Assembly: GCA_038258215.1 (NCBI GenBank)
Contig: JBBSQC010000002.1
Location: 1-64,000, forward strand
Length of the DNA: 64,000 bases
Reading direction: 5' to 3'
DNA from: Fodinibacter sp038258215
GTDB lineage: Bacteria > Actinomycetota > Actinomycetes > Actinomycetales > Dermatophilaceae
The notes under the pieces are model-generated. The model worked only from the letters and a program-made list of their open reading frames with translations. It was not told the DNA's origin and searched no databases. A program made the translations under genes and the position numbers. Below, piece by piece: positions 41,301 through 50,769 of this stretch. Position 1 is the stretch's first letter. Each line of letters starts with the position of its first letter.

Positions 41301-44054
41301 CCCGAGGGCGTCCCCAACACCGCCAGGGTCACGACGTCGACGACGGACCCCTCGCCGGACAACGACGAGTCCGTCTTCATCGCCAACGGAACGGCCCAGG
41401 CCGACGTGTCGGTGCGCAAGCTCGCCCCCACGGTCCCCCCGGTGGCCGGGAGGAACGCGTCCTACGTCCTCGAGGTCGTCAACTTCGGCAGCTCGAACGC
41501 CACCGGCCTCGTCGTGACCGACGTGTTGCCGCCCGACACGCGCTTCGTGCGGTACTTCGAGCCCACCGGGGACCCCGAGGTGCCCGGGCTCTGCAGCGGC
41601 GACGGCGGCTCACCGGAGACCGTGACCTGTGACTTCGGCAGCCTCCTCGACCCCGCCGTCGGCGGGTTCCCACCGTTCGTCGGCACGAGGATCGGCATCG
41701 AGATCGCCCTGGACCCGGCCATCCCCGAGGGCACGCTCCTGTCCAACACGGCGACCGTGACCACGAGCAGCGAGGACCCGAATCCCGGGAACAACACCTC
41801 CACCTTTGAGGTGCCGGTGCGCACCGAGACCAACCTCACGATCCGCAAGCTGATGGCCGAGCTCGACGCGAACGGCAACGTCGTGCGCGAGGTCCCCTAC
41901 CCCGACGCCCTGCAGATGCCCGCCGGCTACGCCGTCGCGTTCGTGCTCTCCGTGGAGAACCGTGGCCCGTCGGCCGCCGCGGGCGTCGCCGTCGTCGACG
42001 CCTTCGAGCCGGAGTCCTCGAACTTCGAGACCACGACGTGCGAGGTGCTCAACGGTGAGGTGGTCTGCCCCTACACCAACGACGCGACCGGCGACCTCCT
42101 CCTTCCCGGGCAATCCTTCCAGCCGCAGATCATCTTCATCCCCGACGGTGGCACCCCGCAGGGCACCTACCTCAACCGGGCCCGCGTCACGAGCAGCACC
42201 CCGGAGACCGACCCGGGCGACAACGCCGACCAGCGGACCGTCGAGGTCGTCGCCCCGGTGGCCGACCTCGTCGTCGACAAGACCGCCCTGAGCTCCCCAC
42301 TCCTCGCCGGAGGCGGCTTCACCTACCAGGTCGCCGTCTCCGCCGGCCGGATCGACATCGCCGAGGGCGTCCTCCGCCTGAGCTCGGACGCCCAGGAGGT
42401 GGTCGTCACCGACACGCTCCCGGCGGGGCTGACCCCCTCGTCGGCATCCTCGTCGCAGGGCACCTGCACGGTCACCGGGCAGGACGTGCGCTGCGCGCTC
42501 GGGACGATCGAGTCGACGAACACCCCCGATCCGGTGGCACCGGCCATCGTCACCATCTCGGGCACCGTCGCCCCGGACGTGGCCGGCGACTCGGTCACCA
42601 ACGCCGCCACGGCCACCGCCTCCACCCCGCTGGTGGGCGGGGCGGACGAGGTGGTCGACCGGGTCGAGACACCGGTGGAGCGGTCCGCGAACCTGTCCGT
42701 CACCAAGACCGCGGCGGCGCCGAGCCTCGCGGCCGGTGGCGGCACCACGTTCACGATCACCGTGACGAACTCCGGACCGTCGGTGGCCACCGGCGTGCAG
42801 GTGACCGACCTCCTCCCGGCGCCGCTGCTCCTGGACGCGGCCGGGACCGACAGCGCGTGTGCCGCCGGTGACGACGGGCTCTCGTGCGGACTCGGGACGA
42901 TCGGGGTCGGTGAGACCCGGACGGTCGTGGTCGCGGCGACGGTGCCGCCGGACGCGACCCCGGCCGGCATCACCAACACCGCCAGCGTGACCTCGCAGGT
43001 GCCCGACCCCGAGGACGCGGACGACTCGGCCTCGGTCGACGTCGAGGTGGTGCGACAGGCCAACCTCTCGGTGACCAAGGTCGCTGCCGCGGAAGGGGTC
43101 CAGCTCGGCGGCACCATCGCCTACACCCTCGCCGTGGCGAACAACGGGCCCTCCGACGCCTCCGACGTCGTGCTCACCGAGACGATCCCGGACGGGACGA
43201 CGCTGGAGTCCCTTCCCGACGGGTGCAGCGGGTCGGGGCCGGTCACCTGCGCCCTCGGGGACCTGCCGGCGGGGACGACGCGCGTGCTGGACCTCGTCCT
43301 CGCCGTCCCCGAGGGCCTCGCGCCGGGCCCGCTGACCAACACGGCGTCGATCACGTCACCCACCGAGGACCCCGATCCGAGCGACAACGAGGCGACCGCG
43401 GTGGTGGAGGCCATCGCCGTATCGGACGTGGTGCTGGACAAGCGGGTCGTCACCTCGCCAGCCGGGGCCGGTCAGCCCGTCGTGTTCACCCTCACCGTGA
43501 CGAACAAGGGCCCGACCGTCGCCCCGGCGCCCAGCCTGTCCGACGCCCTTCCCGACGGCACACGGTTCGTGTCGTTCACCGCACCGGGCGGCACCTGCCA
43601 GCTGGACCAGGCCGAGGACGTCCGGGCCGCCTCGTGTGCCCTCGCGCCCCTCGCCGTCGGCGAGTCGGTCACGGCCACCCTGACCCTGGACGCCGACCCG
43701 GGCCTGCGCAGCATCACCAACACCGCGTATGCCGGGTCCGGCGGACTGGACGAGACACCGGCCGACAACGAGGACACCGTCGAGGTCGACCTTCTCCCGC
43801 CGCTGACCGAGCTGACACCGACTCCCACCCCGACAGCGCCGACCCCGACCGAGCCGTCCACCCCGCCGGGCCCGGGCAAGTCAGGCGGTCCCGGGCAGGG
43901 GGGCGGTGGGAGACCGCTGGCCTCCACGGGCGGACCGCTGCTCCTCCTGGTCGTGCTCGGCGCGTCGCTGACCCTGGCCGGTGCAACCCTGCGCCTGGCC
44001 GCCCGGCGACGCCCGAGCCGGGCGACCGGGGGCGGGGCGGGTCCCCGGACCTGA
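38328..44054 (+). CDS. Giant LAxTG-anchored surface protein with DUF11 repeats
   Basis: 1908 residues. Signal peptide at about 1-37 (RRLATCVVASLVAVLAVVWP, cleavage near AEA). An N-terminal beta-rich domain of about 320 residues follows (GGEVKWAGLYWGARLGSG), then eleven repeats of the DUF11/TIGR01451 type, recognisable by ADVSVTK, NAGPS and VTDTLPAG motifs. The end is a Pro/Thr stalk, Gly-rich linker, sorting signal PLASTGG, membrane helix and RRR tail. LAxTG is the class E sortase motif. No sortase is encoded in the window. Probably a cell-wall fibre or adhesin; the ligand is unknown. Confidence 0.92.
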   Translation: MSHGRTRGSRRLATCVVASLVAVLAVVWPVGQNAEASSIAPFAARYTSNDNGSIAVFGNSLMTCPAADGECAATRAGRTTKNNNTFPMVHVDVDDVPSTYSSSRATVSLPDGGEVKWAGLYWGARLGSGAGGSAATGDGRTMKLAVPGSSAYRTVTADRLFGPSPTSDRAYQSVADVTDVVRAAGPGAYTGADVPAATGEDRYSGWSLVVVYRAPSLPLRNLTVFDGLADVGRDDPQTVSISGFRTPVTGTVNARIGLVAYEGDRGSTGDRAILRDASNPDGTLLSTPLSPGTNFFNGTNDDNGQVVTARTPADVNMLGFDIKNFDGPGILGNGSTSARIDLASTSERYFPGVVTTAIDVFAPDFSPSTKTVTNLTGGTPAAVGDRLRYAVTFVNGGQDPAVNTSVVDRLPPGTAYVPGSLSVPAGVTGRYDPTARAVLVQPGNFPIGRSVPFTFDVDVGPTAADTTVSNSATITYDGATVPELKALTFATNAAALAVAPSANLSVTKTSTPDPVRAGEPVSSTITVRNAGPSPASDVVVVDDLPEGLGAVTATATGGTCEVAARAVTCRLGTLAVGGTATVTVRATVAAGSLAVSVTDLARVTSPTPDPNPSNNTSAATSRVERAADVSVTKVATPSTVSPGEAVTYVLTATNAGPSTATDVALTDTVGSSSVRLTGATAPGATCAFADGSARCTLPALAPGASVRMTVSALARPDAAPGAVDNTASVSTATPDPVAANDVATGMVTVGPARPGLVVEKRAVAAGDVVAGRSVVRYVVPVRNDGPSDAAATTVTDTLPAGFTVDTATSDRGACTVDPAASGDAVTCPIGPLLAPSGGRPGPVASIEVVASVSADVAPGTYPNTATATTAGVPPVASDPAPVTVVARADVTVTKSFPEGTTDTEIVPGQSKTYRVRVTNDGPSVAEDVTVTDVLPDGLTATAFRVVSIAPPTGGTPTCGTAPATCDLGSLPPGTVVELEIDVAIAPDLVIPPEGVPNTARVTTSTTDPSPDNDESVFIANGTAQADVSVRKLAPTVPPVAGRNASYVLEVVNFGSSNATGLVVTDVLPPDTRFVRYFEPTGDPEVPGLCSGDGGSPETVTCDFGSLLDPAVGGFPPFVGTRIGIEIALDPAIPEGTLLSNTATVTTSSEDPNPGNNTSTFEVPVRTETNLTIRKLMAELDANGNVVREVPYPDALQMPAGYAVAFVLSVENRGPSAAAGVAVVDAFEPESSNFETTTCEVLNGEVVCPYTNDATGDLLLPGQSFQPQIIFIPDGGTPQGTYLNRARVTSSTPETDPGDNADQRTVEVVAPVADLVVDKTALSSPLLAGGGFTYQVAVSAGRIDIAEGVLRLSSDAQEVVVTDTLPAGLTPSSASSSQGTCTVTGQDVRCALGTIESTNTPDPVAPAIVTISGTVAPDVAGDSVTNAATATASTPLVGGADEVVDRVETPVERSANLSVTKTAAAPSLAAGGGTTFTITVTNSGPSVATGVQVTDLLPAPLLLDAAGTDSACAAGDDGLSCGLGTIGVGETRTVVVAATVPPDATPAGITNTASVTSQVPDPEDADDSASVDVEVVRQANLSVTKVAAAEGVQLGGTIAYTLAVANNGPSDASDVVLTETIPDGTTLESLPDGCSGSGPVTCALGDLPAGTTRVLDLVLAVPEGLAPGPLTNTASITSPTEDPDPSDNEATAVVEAIAVSDVVLDKRVVTSPAGAGQPVVFTLTVTNKGPTVAPAPSLSDALPDGTRFVSFTAPGGTCQLDQAEDVRAASCALAPLAVGESVTATLTLDADPGLRSITNTAYAGSGGLDETPADNEDTVEVDLLPPLTELTPTPTPTAPTPTEPSTPPGPGKSGGPGQGGGGRPLASTGGPLLLLVVLGASLTLAGATLRLAARRRPSRATGGGAGPRT

Positions 44055-44111
44055 GGCAGTGCCCGACGCCGAGGCGAGGTGCCGCCCGGCGGTCGTGAGG
44101 CTCCTCGCCGG

Positions 44112-46094
44112 TCAGGCGTGGGTGTGGGCGGGCCCCTGCTCGGCCATCGCGGCTCGGCCGGCGCCGAGCACCGTCAGCGGCAGGAGGGACTTGCCCGTGG
44201 GGCCGATCTCGATCTCGGTGCCCATCTGGGGGCACACCCCGCAGTCGAAGCACGGGGTCCAGCGGCAGTCCTCGACCTCGGTCTCGTCGAGGGAGTCCAG
44301 CCAGTCCTGCCAGAGCCATTCCTTGTCGAGGCCGGAGTCGATGTGGTCCCAGGCCAGCACCTCGGACTCGCCGCGCTCTCGGGTCGTGTACCAGGCCACG
44401 TCGACTCCGAACGCCGGCAGCTCGGCCTCGGCGGCCGCCATCCAGCGGTCGTAGGAGAAATGCTCGCTCCACCCGGCGAAGCGCCCGCCGTCGCGCCACA
44501 CCGCCTCGATGACCCGGCCGACCCGGCGGTCGCCCCGCGAGAGCAGCCCCTCGACGATTCCGGGCTTGCCGTCGTGGTAGCGGAAGCCGATCGAGGAGCC
44601 GTAGCGCCGGTCGGAGCGGATCGCCTGGCGCAGCTTGTCGAGCCGCGCGTCGGTCTCCTCCGCGCCGAGCTGCGCCGCCCACTGGAACGGGGTGTGCGGC
44701 TTGGGCACGAAGCCGCCGATCGAGACCGTGCAGCGGATGTCGCGGCGACCACTGACCTGGCGGCCGGTCTCGATGACCCGCTTGGCCATCTCGGCGATCT
44801 GGAGCACGTCCTCGTCGGTCTCCGTGGGGAGCCCGCACATGAAGTAGAGCTTGACCTGGCGCCACCCGGCGCCGTACGCCGCGGCGACGGTGCGGATCAG
44901 GTCTTCCTCGCTGACCATCTTGTTGATGACCTTGCGGATCCGCTCGGAGCCGCCCTCGGGGGCGAAGGTGAGCCCGGAGCGACGCCCGTTGCGGGTGAGC
45001 TCGTTGGCGAGGTCGATATTGAAGGCGTCGACGCGGGTCGAGGGGAGGGAGAGGCCGGTGTTGGTGCCCTCGTAGCGGTCGGCGAGCCCCTTGGCCACCT
45101 CGGCGATCTCGGAGTGGTCGGCCGAGCTCAGCGAGAGCAGGCCCACCTCCTCGAAACCCGTTGCAGCCAAGCCCCGCTCGACCATCTCACCGATGCCGGT
45201 GATGGAGCGCTCGCGCACGGGGCGGGTGATCATCCCAGCCTGGCAGAAGCGGCATCCGCGGGTGCAGCCCCGGAAGATCTCGACCGACATCCGCTCGTGC
45301 ACCGACTCGGCGAGGGGCACGAGCGGCTGCTTCGGGTAGGGCCAGGCGTCGAGGTCCATGACCGTGTGCTTGGCCACCCGCCAGGGCACGCCGGGCGCGT
45401 TGGGCGCGATGCGCTGGATCCGCCCGTCGGGGAGGTAGGACACGTCGAAGAACGAGGGCACGTAGACGCCACCGGTGCGGGCCAGCCGCAGGAGCACCTC
45501 GCGCCGCCCGCCGGGGCGTCCCTCGCGCTTCCACGCGCCCACGATGTCGGTGATGGCGAGCACGGCCTCCTCGCCGTCGCCCACGACCGCGGCGTCGACG
45601 AAGTCGGCGAGGGTCTCGGGGTTGAAGGCGGCGTGTCCACCGGCGACGACGATGGGGTGGCTGTCGTCGCGGTCGACCGCGTGCAGCGGGATGCCGGCCA
45701 GGTCGAGGGCGGTGAGCATGTTGGTGTAGCCGAGCTCGGTGGAGAAGGACAGGCCGAGCAGGTCGAACTCCCCCACCGCCCGGTGGGAGTCGACGGTGAA
45801 CTGCGGCACCCCGTGCTCACGCATGAGGGCCTCGAGGTCGGGCCACACGGCATACGTGCGCTCGGCGAGGGCGTCGGGGCGCTCGTTGAGCACTTCGTAG
45901 AGGATCATGACGCCCTGGTTGGGCACCCCGACCTCGTAGGCGTCGGGGTACATCAGCGACCAGCGCACCGTGGCCTCGCCGCCGACGTCCCAGGCCTTGA
46001 CGGTGGAGTTGAGCTCGCCCCCGACGTACTGGATCGGCTTGCTGACCTGTTCGAGCAGGGGCTCGAGGGCGGGGAAGATCGACTCACCGGGCAT
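44112..46094 (-). CDS. TIGR03960 family B12-binding-like radical SAM protein
   Basis: 660 residues. An N-terminal B12-binding-like region (VRWSLMYPDAYEVGVPNQGV; VVAGGHAAFNPETLADFVDA) precedes the radical SAM core. The 4Fe4S Cys are in FRGCTRGCRFCQAGM, and a second Cys cluster CFDCGVC lies near the C-terminus. Function is not established; the family co-occurs with the DUF2344 protein and RNase E/G. The ATG at 46094 is six bases after TACCCT (46106-46101), leaderless like DUF2344. Confidence 0.92.
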   Translation of the reverse strand: MPGESIFPALEPLLEQVSKPIQYVGGELNSTVKAWDVGGEATVRWSLMYPDAYEVGVPNQGVMILYEVLNERPDALAERTYAVWPDLEALMREHGVPQFTVDSHRAVGEFDLLGLSFSTELGYTNMLTALDLAGIPLHAVDRDDSHPIVVAGGHAAFNPETLADFVDAAVVGDGEEAVLAITDIVGAWKREGRPGGRREVLLRLARTGGVYVPSFFDVSYLPDGRIQRIAPNAPGVPWRVAKHTVMDLDAWPYPKQPLVPLAESVHERMSVEIFRGCTRGCRFCQAGMITRPVRERSITGIGEMVERGLAATGFEEVGLLSLSSADHSEIAEVAKGLADRYEGTNTGLSLPSTRVDAFNIDLANELTRNGRRSGLTFAPEGGSERIRKVINKMVSEEDLIRTVAAAYGAGWRQVKLYFMCGLPTETDEDVLQIAEMAKRVIETGRQVSGRRDIRCTVSIGGFVPKPHTPFQWAAQLGAEETDARLDKLRQAIRSDRRYGSSIGFRYHDGKPGIVEGLLSRGDRRVGRVIEAVWRDGGRFAGWSEHFSYDRWMAAAEAELPAFGVDVAWYTTRERGESEVLAWDHIDSGLDKEWLWQDWLDSLDETEVEDCRWTPCFDCGVCPQMGTEIEIGPTGKSLLPLTVLGAGRAAMAEQGPAHTHA

Positions 46095-46176
46095 CCCCCA
46101 AGGGTAGGTCGCGCACGGGAGCGTCCCAAACCGCAGGGCCGGAAGCCCCGCCACCTCGGTGCGCAGGCGTTGACGG

Positions 46177-46773
46177 TCAGGCGGTGATCGACCCCGGCGG
46201 CGGCGTGAACGGCTCGAAGAACGGGTTGGCCGGTGCCCCGGCGCGGGTCATGACCAGCGTCGGCACCGCGGCCCCGTCGATCTGCTCGCGCAGGATGTCG
46301 GCGTGACCCGCGTGCCGCGCCATCTCCTCGACCTGGTAGCCGAGGTAGTAGCGCGCCCGGATCGGCTGGGGCTCGTTGATGCCGTGCCACGGCGCCGGCG
46401 CCGGCGGTGCCAGCCGCTCGGCATCCGGGTCGGAGGCGGCGATCGCGGCGAGGTAACGGGGCCGAACCTCGTCGAAGGCGGTCAGCACCGCGGTCGTGCT
46501 CTCGTCCTCGGTCAGCGAGAACTGGGCGAGATAGTCGCCGTAGGCCGACTCGTCCAGCGCAGGAGGCTCGTCGGAGGCGAGCACCTCGATCACGCCGAGC
46601 ATCGTGTGGGTCGCGTGCTTGACCAGCCCAGCGACCGAGAGGGCGCTGCGGCTCGGCGTGCTGCGGGCCTGCGCCTCGGTGAGCCCGTAGGGCGCGGCGC
46701 GCAACGCCTCGAGCTGTTGGTCGACGTAGGCGACGAGGCTGGCCGACTCGTCGTCGACCGCGGGTGCGTACAT
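46177..46773 (-). CDS. DinB-family (DUF664) protein
   Basis: 198-residue four-helix protein of the DinB/mycothiol-dependent-maleylpyruvate-isomerase-like superfamily. Characteristic features are SVAGLVKHATHTMLGVIEV and the later His positions in YQVEEMARHAGHADILREQI, which are probable metal ligands. Some relatives are thiol S-transferases using mycothiol or bacillithiol; the activity here is unknown. ATG at 46773 with GGAGGAG directly upstream. Confidence 0.88.
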   Translation of the reverse strand: MYAPAVDDESASLVAYVDQQLEALRAAPYGLTEAQARSTPSRSALSVAGLVKHATHTMLGVIEVLASDEPPALDESAYGDYLAQFSLTEDESTTAVLTAFDEVRPRYLAAIAASDPDAERLAPPAPAPWHGINEPQPIRARYYLGYQVEEMARHAGHADILREQIDGAAVPTLVMTRAGAPANPFFEPFTPPPGSITA

Positions 46774-46898
46774 GTCTCCTCCATGGGGTCGGGCGGGAAG
46801 TCCCATGCCCATTCCTACCCCCGGGCACCGACAGAGCCCCGGGTGAACGGCGCGCACGACCCTCACCGCACACACCCCGCACGTGCTTGGCTGGGCCC

Positions 46899-48278
46899 AT
46901 GAGTGATGAACAGCAGGTCGACCTCGTCGTCATCGGGCTCGGGCCCGGCGGCGAGCACCTCGCCACCGAGGCCGCGAAGGCCGGACTGACCGTCGTCGGC
47001 ATCGACGAGCGGCTGGTCGGCGGCGAGTGCCCCTACTACGGCTGCATCCCCTCCAAGATGGTCATCCGAGCGGCCAACTCCCTCGCCGAGACGCGCCGGG
47101 TGGGCGGCCTCGCCGGCTCGGCTCAGGCCACCCCGGACTGGTCGGTCGTCGCCACCCGGATCCGGGAGGAGGCCACTGACGACTGGGACGACACGGTCGC
47201 CGTGGAGCGGCTGGAGAAGGCCGGCGTGCGGTTCGTGCGCGGCCACGGGCGGCTCGTCGCCGAGGGGGTCGTCGAGGTCGACGGCATCCGGTATGCCGCG
47301 TCGCGGGGCGTCGTGCTCAACACCGGCACCTCCCCCGCCGCCCCGCCCATCGACGGCCTGGCCGAGACCCCATTCTGGACCAACCGGGACGTCTTCTCCG
47401 CCACCGAGCTGCCGGCGTCGATGGTCGTCATCGGCGGGGGGGCCATCGGGGCCGAGCTCGCCCAGGCCTTTACGCGCTTCGGGACGAGGGTGTCGGTGCT
47501 CGAGGTGGCACCGCGCATCCTGGCCCCCGAGGAGCCCGAGGCCTCCGCGGTGGTGGCGGCAGCCTTCGCCGCCGACGGCGTTCAGGTGCTGGCCGGGGCG
47601 AGCATCCGCAGGGTTCAGCACGCCGAGGGGACCTTCACCCTGGCGGTGACCGACGCCGGTGGCACCGACCTCGACCTGACCGCCGACCGGCTGCTCGTGG
47701 CCGCCGGTCGCCGGCCCAACATCTCGGACATCGGGCTGGAGACCGTGGGTCTGGACCCGCAGGCCCGCACGATCGAGACCGACCCCCGGATGCGCGCGGG
47801 AGAACGCCTGTGGGCGATCGGCGACATCGTGGGCAAGGGGGCCTTCACCCACATGTCGATGTACGAGGCGAGCGTCGCCCTGGCCGACATCCTGGGCCGC
47901 GACGGACACGAGGCCCAGTTCCACGCGGTCCCGCGGGTGACGTTCACCGACCCCGAGGTCGGGTCGGTCGGGCTGAGCGAGCAGCAGGCCCGGGATGCCG
48001 GAATCGACGTGGCCGTGGGCGTCGCGCCGCTGGAGCAGTCGACCCGCGGGTGGATCCAGGGCCCCGACGGGCACGGTGTCATCAAGCTGGTCGAGGACCG
48101 CTCGGCGGGCTACCTCGTGGGCGCCACCTCGGTGGGGCCGATGGGCGGGGAGGTGCTCTCGATGCTCGCGACCGCGGTGCACGCCCGGGTGCCCACCGCC
48201 ACGTTGCGCACGATGGCCTTCGCCTACCCGACCTTCCACCGGGCCGTCGAGACCGCCCTGGCCGACCTCGAGGCGTGA
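46899..48278 (+). CDS. Class I pyridine nucleotide-disulfide oxidoreductase
   Basis: 459 residues. FAD-binding DLVVIGLGPGGEHLATEAA, the redox-active disulfide in VGGECPYYGCIPSKM, the NAD(P)-binding VVIGGGAIGAELAQAF, the second FAD motif LWAIGDIVGKGAF and a dimerisation domain ending TFHRAVETALADLEA. The ECPYYGC motif differs from the TCLNVGC of true lipoamide dehydrogenases, so the substrate is uncertain (mycothione- or quinone-type reductase possible). The ATG is six bases after TTGGCT. The stop overlaps the next gene. Confidence 0.88.
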   Translation: MSDEQQVDLVVIGLGPGGEHLATEAAKAGLTVVGIDERLVGGECPYYGCIPSKMVIRAANSLAETRRVGGLAGSAQATPDWSVVATRIREEATDDWDDTVAVERLEKAGVRFVRGHGRLVAEGVVEVDGIRYAASRGVVLNTGTSPAAPPIDGLAETPFWTNRDVFSATELPASMVVIGGGAIGAELAQAFTRFGTRVSVLEVAPRILAPEEPEASAVVAAAFAADGVQVLAGASIRRVQHAEGTFTLAVTDAGGTDLDLTADRLLVAAGRRPNISDIGLETVGLDPQARTIETDPRMRAGERLWAIGDIVGKGAFTHMSMYEASVALADILGRDGHEAQFHAVPRVTFTDPEVGSVGLSEQQARDAGIDVAVGVAPLEQSTRGWIQGPDGHGVIKLVEDRSAGYLVGATSVGPMGGEVLSMLATAVHARVPTATLRTMAFAYPTFHRAVETALADLEA

Positions 48279-48868
48279 TCCCCACGGGGGCGGGCGAGGA
48301 GCGGGTCCGGGCCGCGATGGCGGCTCACCCCCGCGAGCGCTTCCTCCCCCGCTCCCAGCGGCGCCGCGCCGGCCACGACGGGCCCCTGGACATCGGGCAC
48401 CGCCAGACCAACAGCCAGCCGCGCACCGTGGCGGCGATGCTCGCCCTGCTCGATGTGCGCCCCGGGGATGCCGTGCTGGACGTCGGTTCCGGGTCGGGGT
48501 GGACCACGGCGGTGCTCGCCGCGCTCACCGGTGCCACCGGTTCGGTGGTCGGTGTCGAGCGGGTGCCCGACCTCGTCGAGATGGGGCGCGCGAACCTCGA
48601 GCGCACAGGTGCGCCGTGGGCGAGCATCCGCGGCTCGGAGCCCGGGGTGCTCGGAGCGCCCACCGGAGGGCCGTTCGACCGGGTGCTCGTCTCGGCGATG
48701 GCCCGCCGGCTCCCCGATCAGCTCGTCGAGCAGCTGCGGGAGGGCGGAATCCTCGTCGTCCCCGTCGCGGGCACCATGCTGCGGGTGGTCCGCGATCCCG
48801 CGGCCTCCGGTGGGCAGCGGGTCACCGGGCACGGCACCTACCGCTTCGTCCCCCTCATCGAGGACTGA
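48275..48868 (+). CDS. Protein-L-isoaspartate O-methyltransferase family protein
   Basis: 197-residue SAM-dependent methyltransferase of the PCMT family, which repairs isoaspartyl residues. Substrate-site segment IGHRQTNSQPRTVAAML and SAM motif AVLDVGSGSGWTTAVLA are clear, followed by VLVSAMARRLPDQLVEQL. GTG start at 48275 shares GTGA with the upstream reductase stop, so the two are co-expressed. Slightly short compared with the usual 210-220 residues. Confidence 0.9.
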   Translation: MIPTGAGEERVRAAMAAHPRERFLPRSQRRRAGHDGPLDIGHRQTNSQPRTVAAMLALLDVRPGDAVLDVGSGSGWTTAVLAALTGATGSVVGVERVPDLVEMGRANLERTGAPWASIRGSEPGVLGAPTGGPFDRVLVSAMARRLPDQLVEQLREGGILVVPVAGTMLRVVRDPAASGGQRVTGHGTYRFVPLIED

Positions 48869-48897
48869 CCCCGGGCAGACGACGTCGGGGGAGCGGG

Positions 48898-50769
48898 TCA
48901 GCTCGCGTAGTGGCCGTCGAGGATGTCCTTGTACCTCTCCGAGACCACCTTGCGCTTGAGCTTCAGGCTGGGGGTGAGCTCGCCGTTCTCGACGCTGAGG
49001 TCGTGGCCGAGCACGGTGAACTTCTTGATCGTCTCCCAGCGGTTCAGGCCGGCGTTGAGCTCCTTGATGTAGCCCTGGACCATCGCGTGGCATGCGTCCG
49101 AGGTGACCACCTGCTCATACGTCTTGCCCTCCATGCCGTTGGCCGCGGCCCAGCCCGCCATCGCGTCGACGTCGAGGGTCACCAGGGCGGAGACGAAGTT
49201 GCGGTCGGCGCCGTAGACGACGAGCTGGCTGGCGAACGGGCACAGCCCCTTGAAGCTCGTCTCGATGACCGACGGCGCGACGTACTTGCCACCGCTCGTC
49301 TTGAACATGTCCTTCTTGCGGTCGGTGATGCGCAGGAAGCCGCGCTCGTCGAGCTCACCGATGTCGCCGGTGTGCAGCCAGCGATCGGCGTCGATCGCCT
49401 CCGCCGTGGCGTCGGGGTTGTTGTGGTAGCCCTGCATGACGCCCGGGCCCCGGAGGAGCACCTCACCGTCGTCGGCGATGCGCACCTCGGTGCCCGGTAG
49501 CGGCCAGCCGACGCTGCCGTACTTGTAGGCCTTGACCCGGTTGACGAATGACGCGGCGCTGGTCTCGGTGAGACCGTAGCCCTCCGCGACCTGCATGCCC
49601 ATCCCGTCGAACCACCGGGCGATGTCCTGGTTGAGCGCTGCCGAGCCCGAGATGAAGAACCGCACCCGACCCCCGAACCGCTCACGGATCTTGGCACCGA
49701 TGAGCTTGTCGGTGATGGCGTGCTGGACGGCGAGCATCCCGGAGGGATCCTTGCCCTGCTCGCGCAGCGCGCTCACCTCGCGACCCACGCGGCTGGCCCA
49801 CGTGAACAGCTTGGCCTTGGCCCCGCCCTCGGCCTCCATCGTCGTCTGGATCCGGCCGTAGGCCTTCTCGAAGATGCGCGGGGCGGCGCCCATGAAGGTC
49901 GGCTTCACCACCGCGAGGTTGTCGACGATCTTGTCGATCCGCCCGTCGATCGCGGTCGGGAAGCCGATCTGGAGCGGGAAGGTCAGGAGCACCTTGCCGA
50001 ACACGTGCGCCAGCGGCAGCCAGAGGAACTGGAGGTCGTCCGGGGAGAGGATGTCGACCGCCTCGGTGGCCGCCGCCTCGTAGGTCCATGCGCTGTGGGG
50101 CAGCCGCACCCCCTTGGGACGTCCCGTGGTGCCCGAGGTGTAGATGATCGTGGCGAGCTGGTCGGGGGCGATGGAGTCGATCCGCGCATCGACCGCCTCG
50201 GGGTCGCCCTCGAGGTACTCCCGGCCCAGGGCGCGCAGCTCGTCGAGGGTGAGGGTCCAGTCGTCGCCGTCCGTCGACCCGTCGAAGACCACGACCTTCA
50301 CCACGGCGGGGGTGCGGTCGTGGATAAAGCGGAGTTTCTCCAGCTGGGCATCGTTCTCCGCGAAGACGACCCGGGTGCCGGAGTCCTCGAGGATGAACGC
50401 GACGTCCTCGGCCATGGTCGTGGGGTAGATGGTGGTCGTGGCGGCACCCGCGACCATGACGCCGAGATCGGCCAGCGCCCACTCGTAGCGGGTGCCGGAG
50501 GCGATCGCGACCCGCTCCTCGTTGTCGACACCCAGCGCGATGAGCCCCGCGCCGATCTCACGGACCACGACGTCGACCTCGGCCCACGACCGGGTGACCC
50601 ACTCGTCCCCCGACTCCGAGACGATCGCGTACATGAAGGCCGGCCGGTCCGGGGTGGCGTTCACCCGGTCCCGGAAGAGGTGTCCAATGCTCTGCGAGCG
50701 GTGCTCGAGCAGGTCCTGGTCGATCTGTTCGTCGGCGGGGGTGGGGATCTGCGTCGGGGCCGTGCTCAT
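48898..50769 (-). CDS. Long-chain fatty-acid-CoA ligase (AMP-forming)
   Basis: 623-residue adenylate-forming enzyme. AMP-binding P-loop IIYTSGTTGRPKGVRLPH, EGYGLTETSAASFVN, the adenine/ribose motif LHTGDIGELDERGFLRITDR, then KKDMFKTSGGKYVAP and the C-terminal lysine region LKLKRKVVSERY. Activates fatty acids to acyl-CoA. The ATG at 50769 has GAGGACGA upstream. Converges with the methyltransferase. Substrate chain length is not deducible. Confidence 0.94.
   Translation of the reverse strand: MSTAPTQIPTPADEQIDQDLLEHRSQSIGHLFRDRVNATPDRPAFMYAIVSESGDEWVTRSWAEVDVVVREIGAGLIALGVDNEERVAIASGTRYEWALADLGVMVAGAATTTIYPTTMAEDVAFILEDSGTRVVFAENDAQLEKLRFIHDRTPAVVKVVVFDGSTDGDDWTLTLDELRALGREYLEGDPEAVDARIDSIAPDQLATIIYTSGTTGRPKGVRLPHSAWTYEAAATEAVDILSPDDLQFLWLPLAHVFGKVLLTFPLQIGFPTAIDGRIDKIVDNLAVVKPTFMGAAPRIFEKAYGRIQTTMEAEGGAKAKLFTWASRVGREVSALREQGKDPSGMLAVQHAITDKLIGAKIRERFGGRVRFFISGSAALNQDIARWFDGMGMQVAEGYGLTETSAASFVNRVKAYKYGSVGWPLPGTEVRIADDGEVLLRGPGVMQGYHNNPDATAEAIDADRWLHTGDIGELDERGFLRITDRKKDMFKTSGGKYVAPSVIETSFKGLCPFASQLVVYGADRNFVSALVTLDVDAMAGWAAANGMEGKTYEQVVTSDACHAMVQGYIKELNAGLNRWETIKKFTVLGHDLSVENGELTPSLKLKRKVVSERYKDILDGHYAS

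Noticed and set aside
46899..48278. Naming the flavoprotein disulfide reductase lpd
   Set aside because: The redox motif ECPYYGC differs from the TCLNVGC of lipoamide dehydrogenases and no 2-oxoacid dehydrogenase genes adjoin it.
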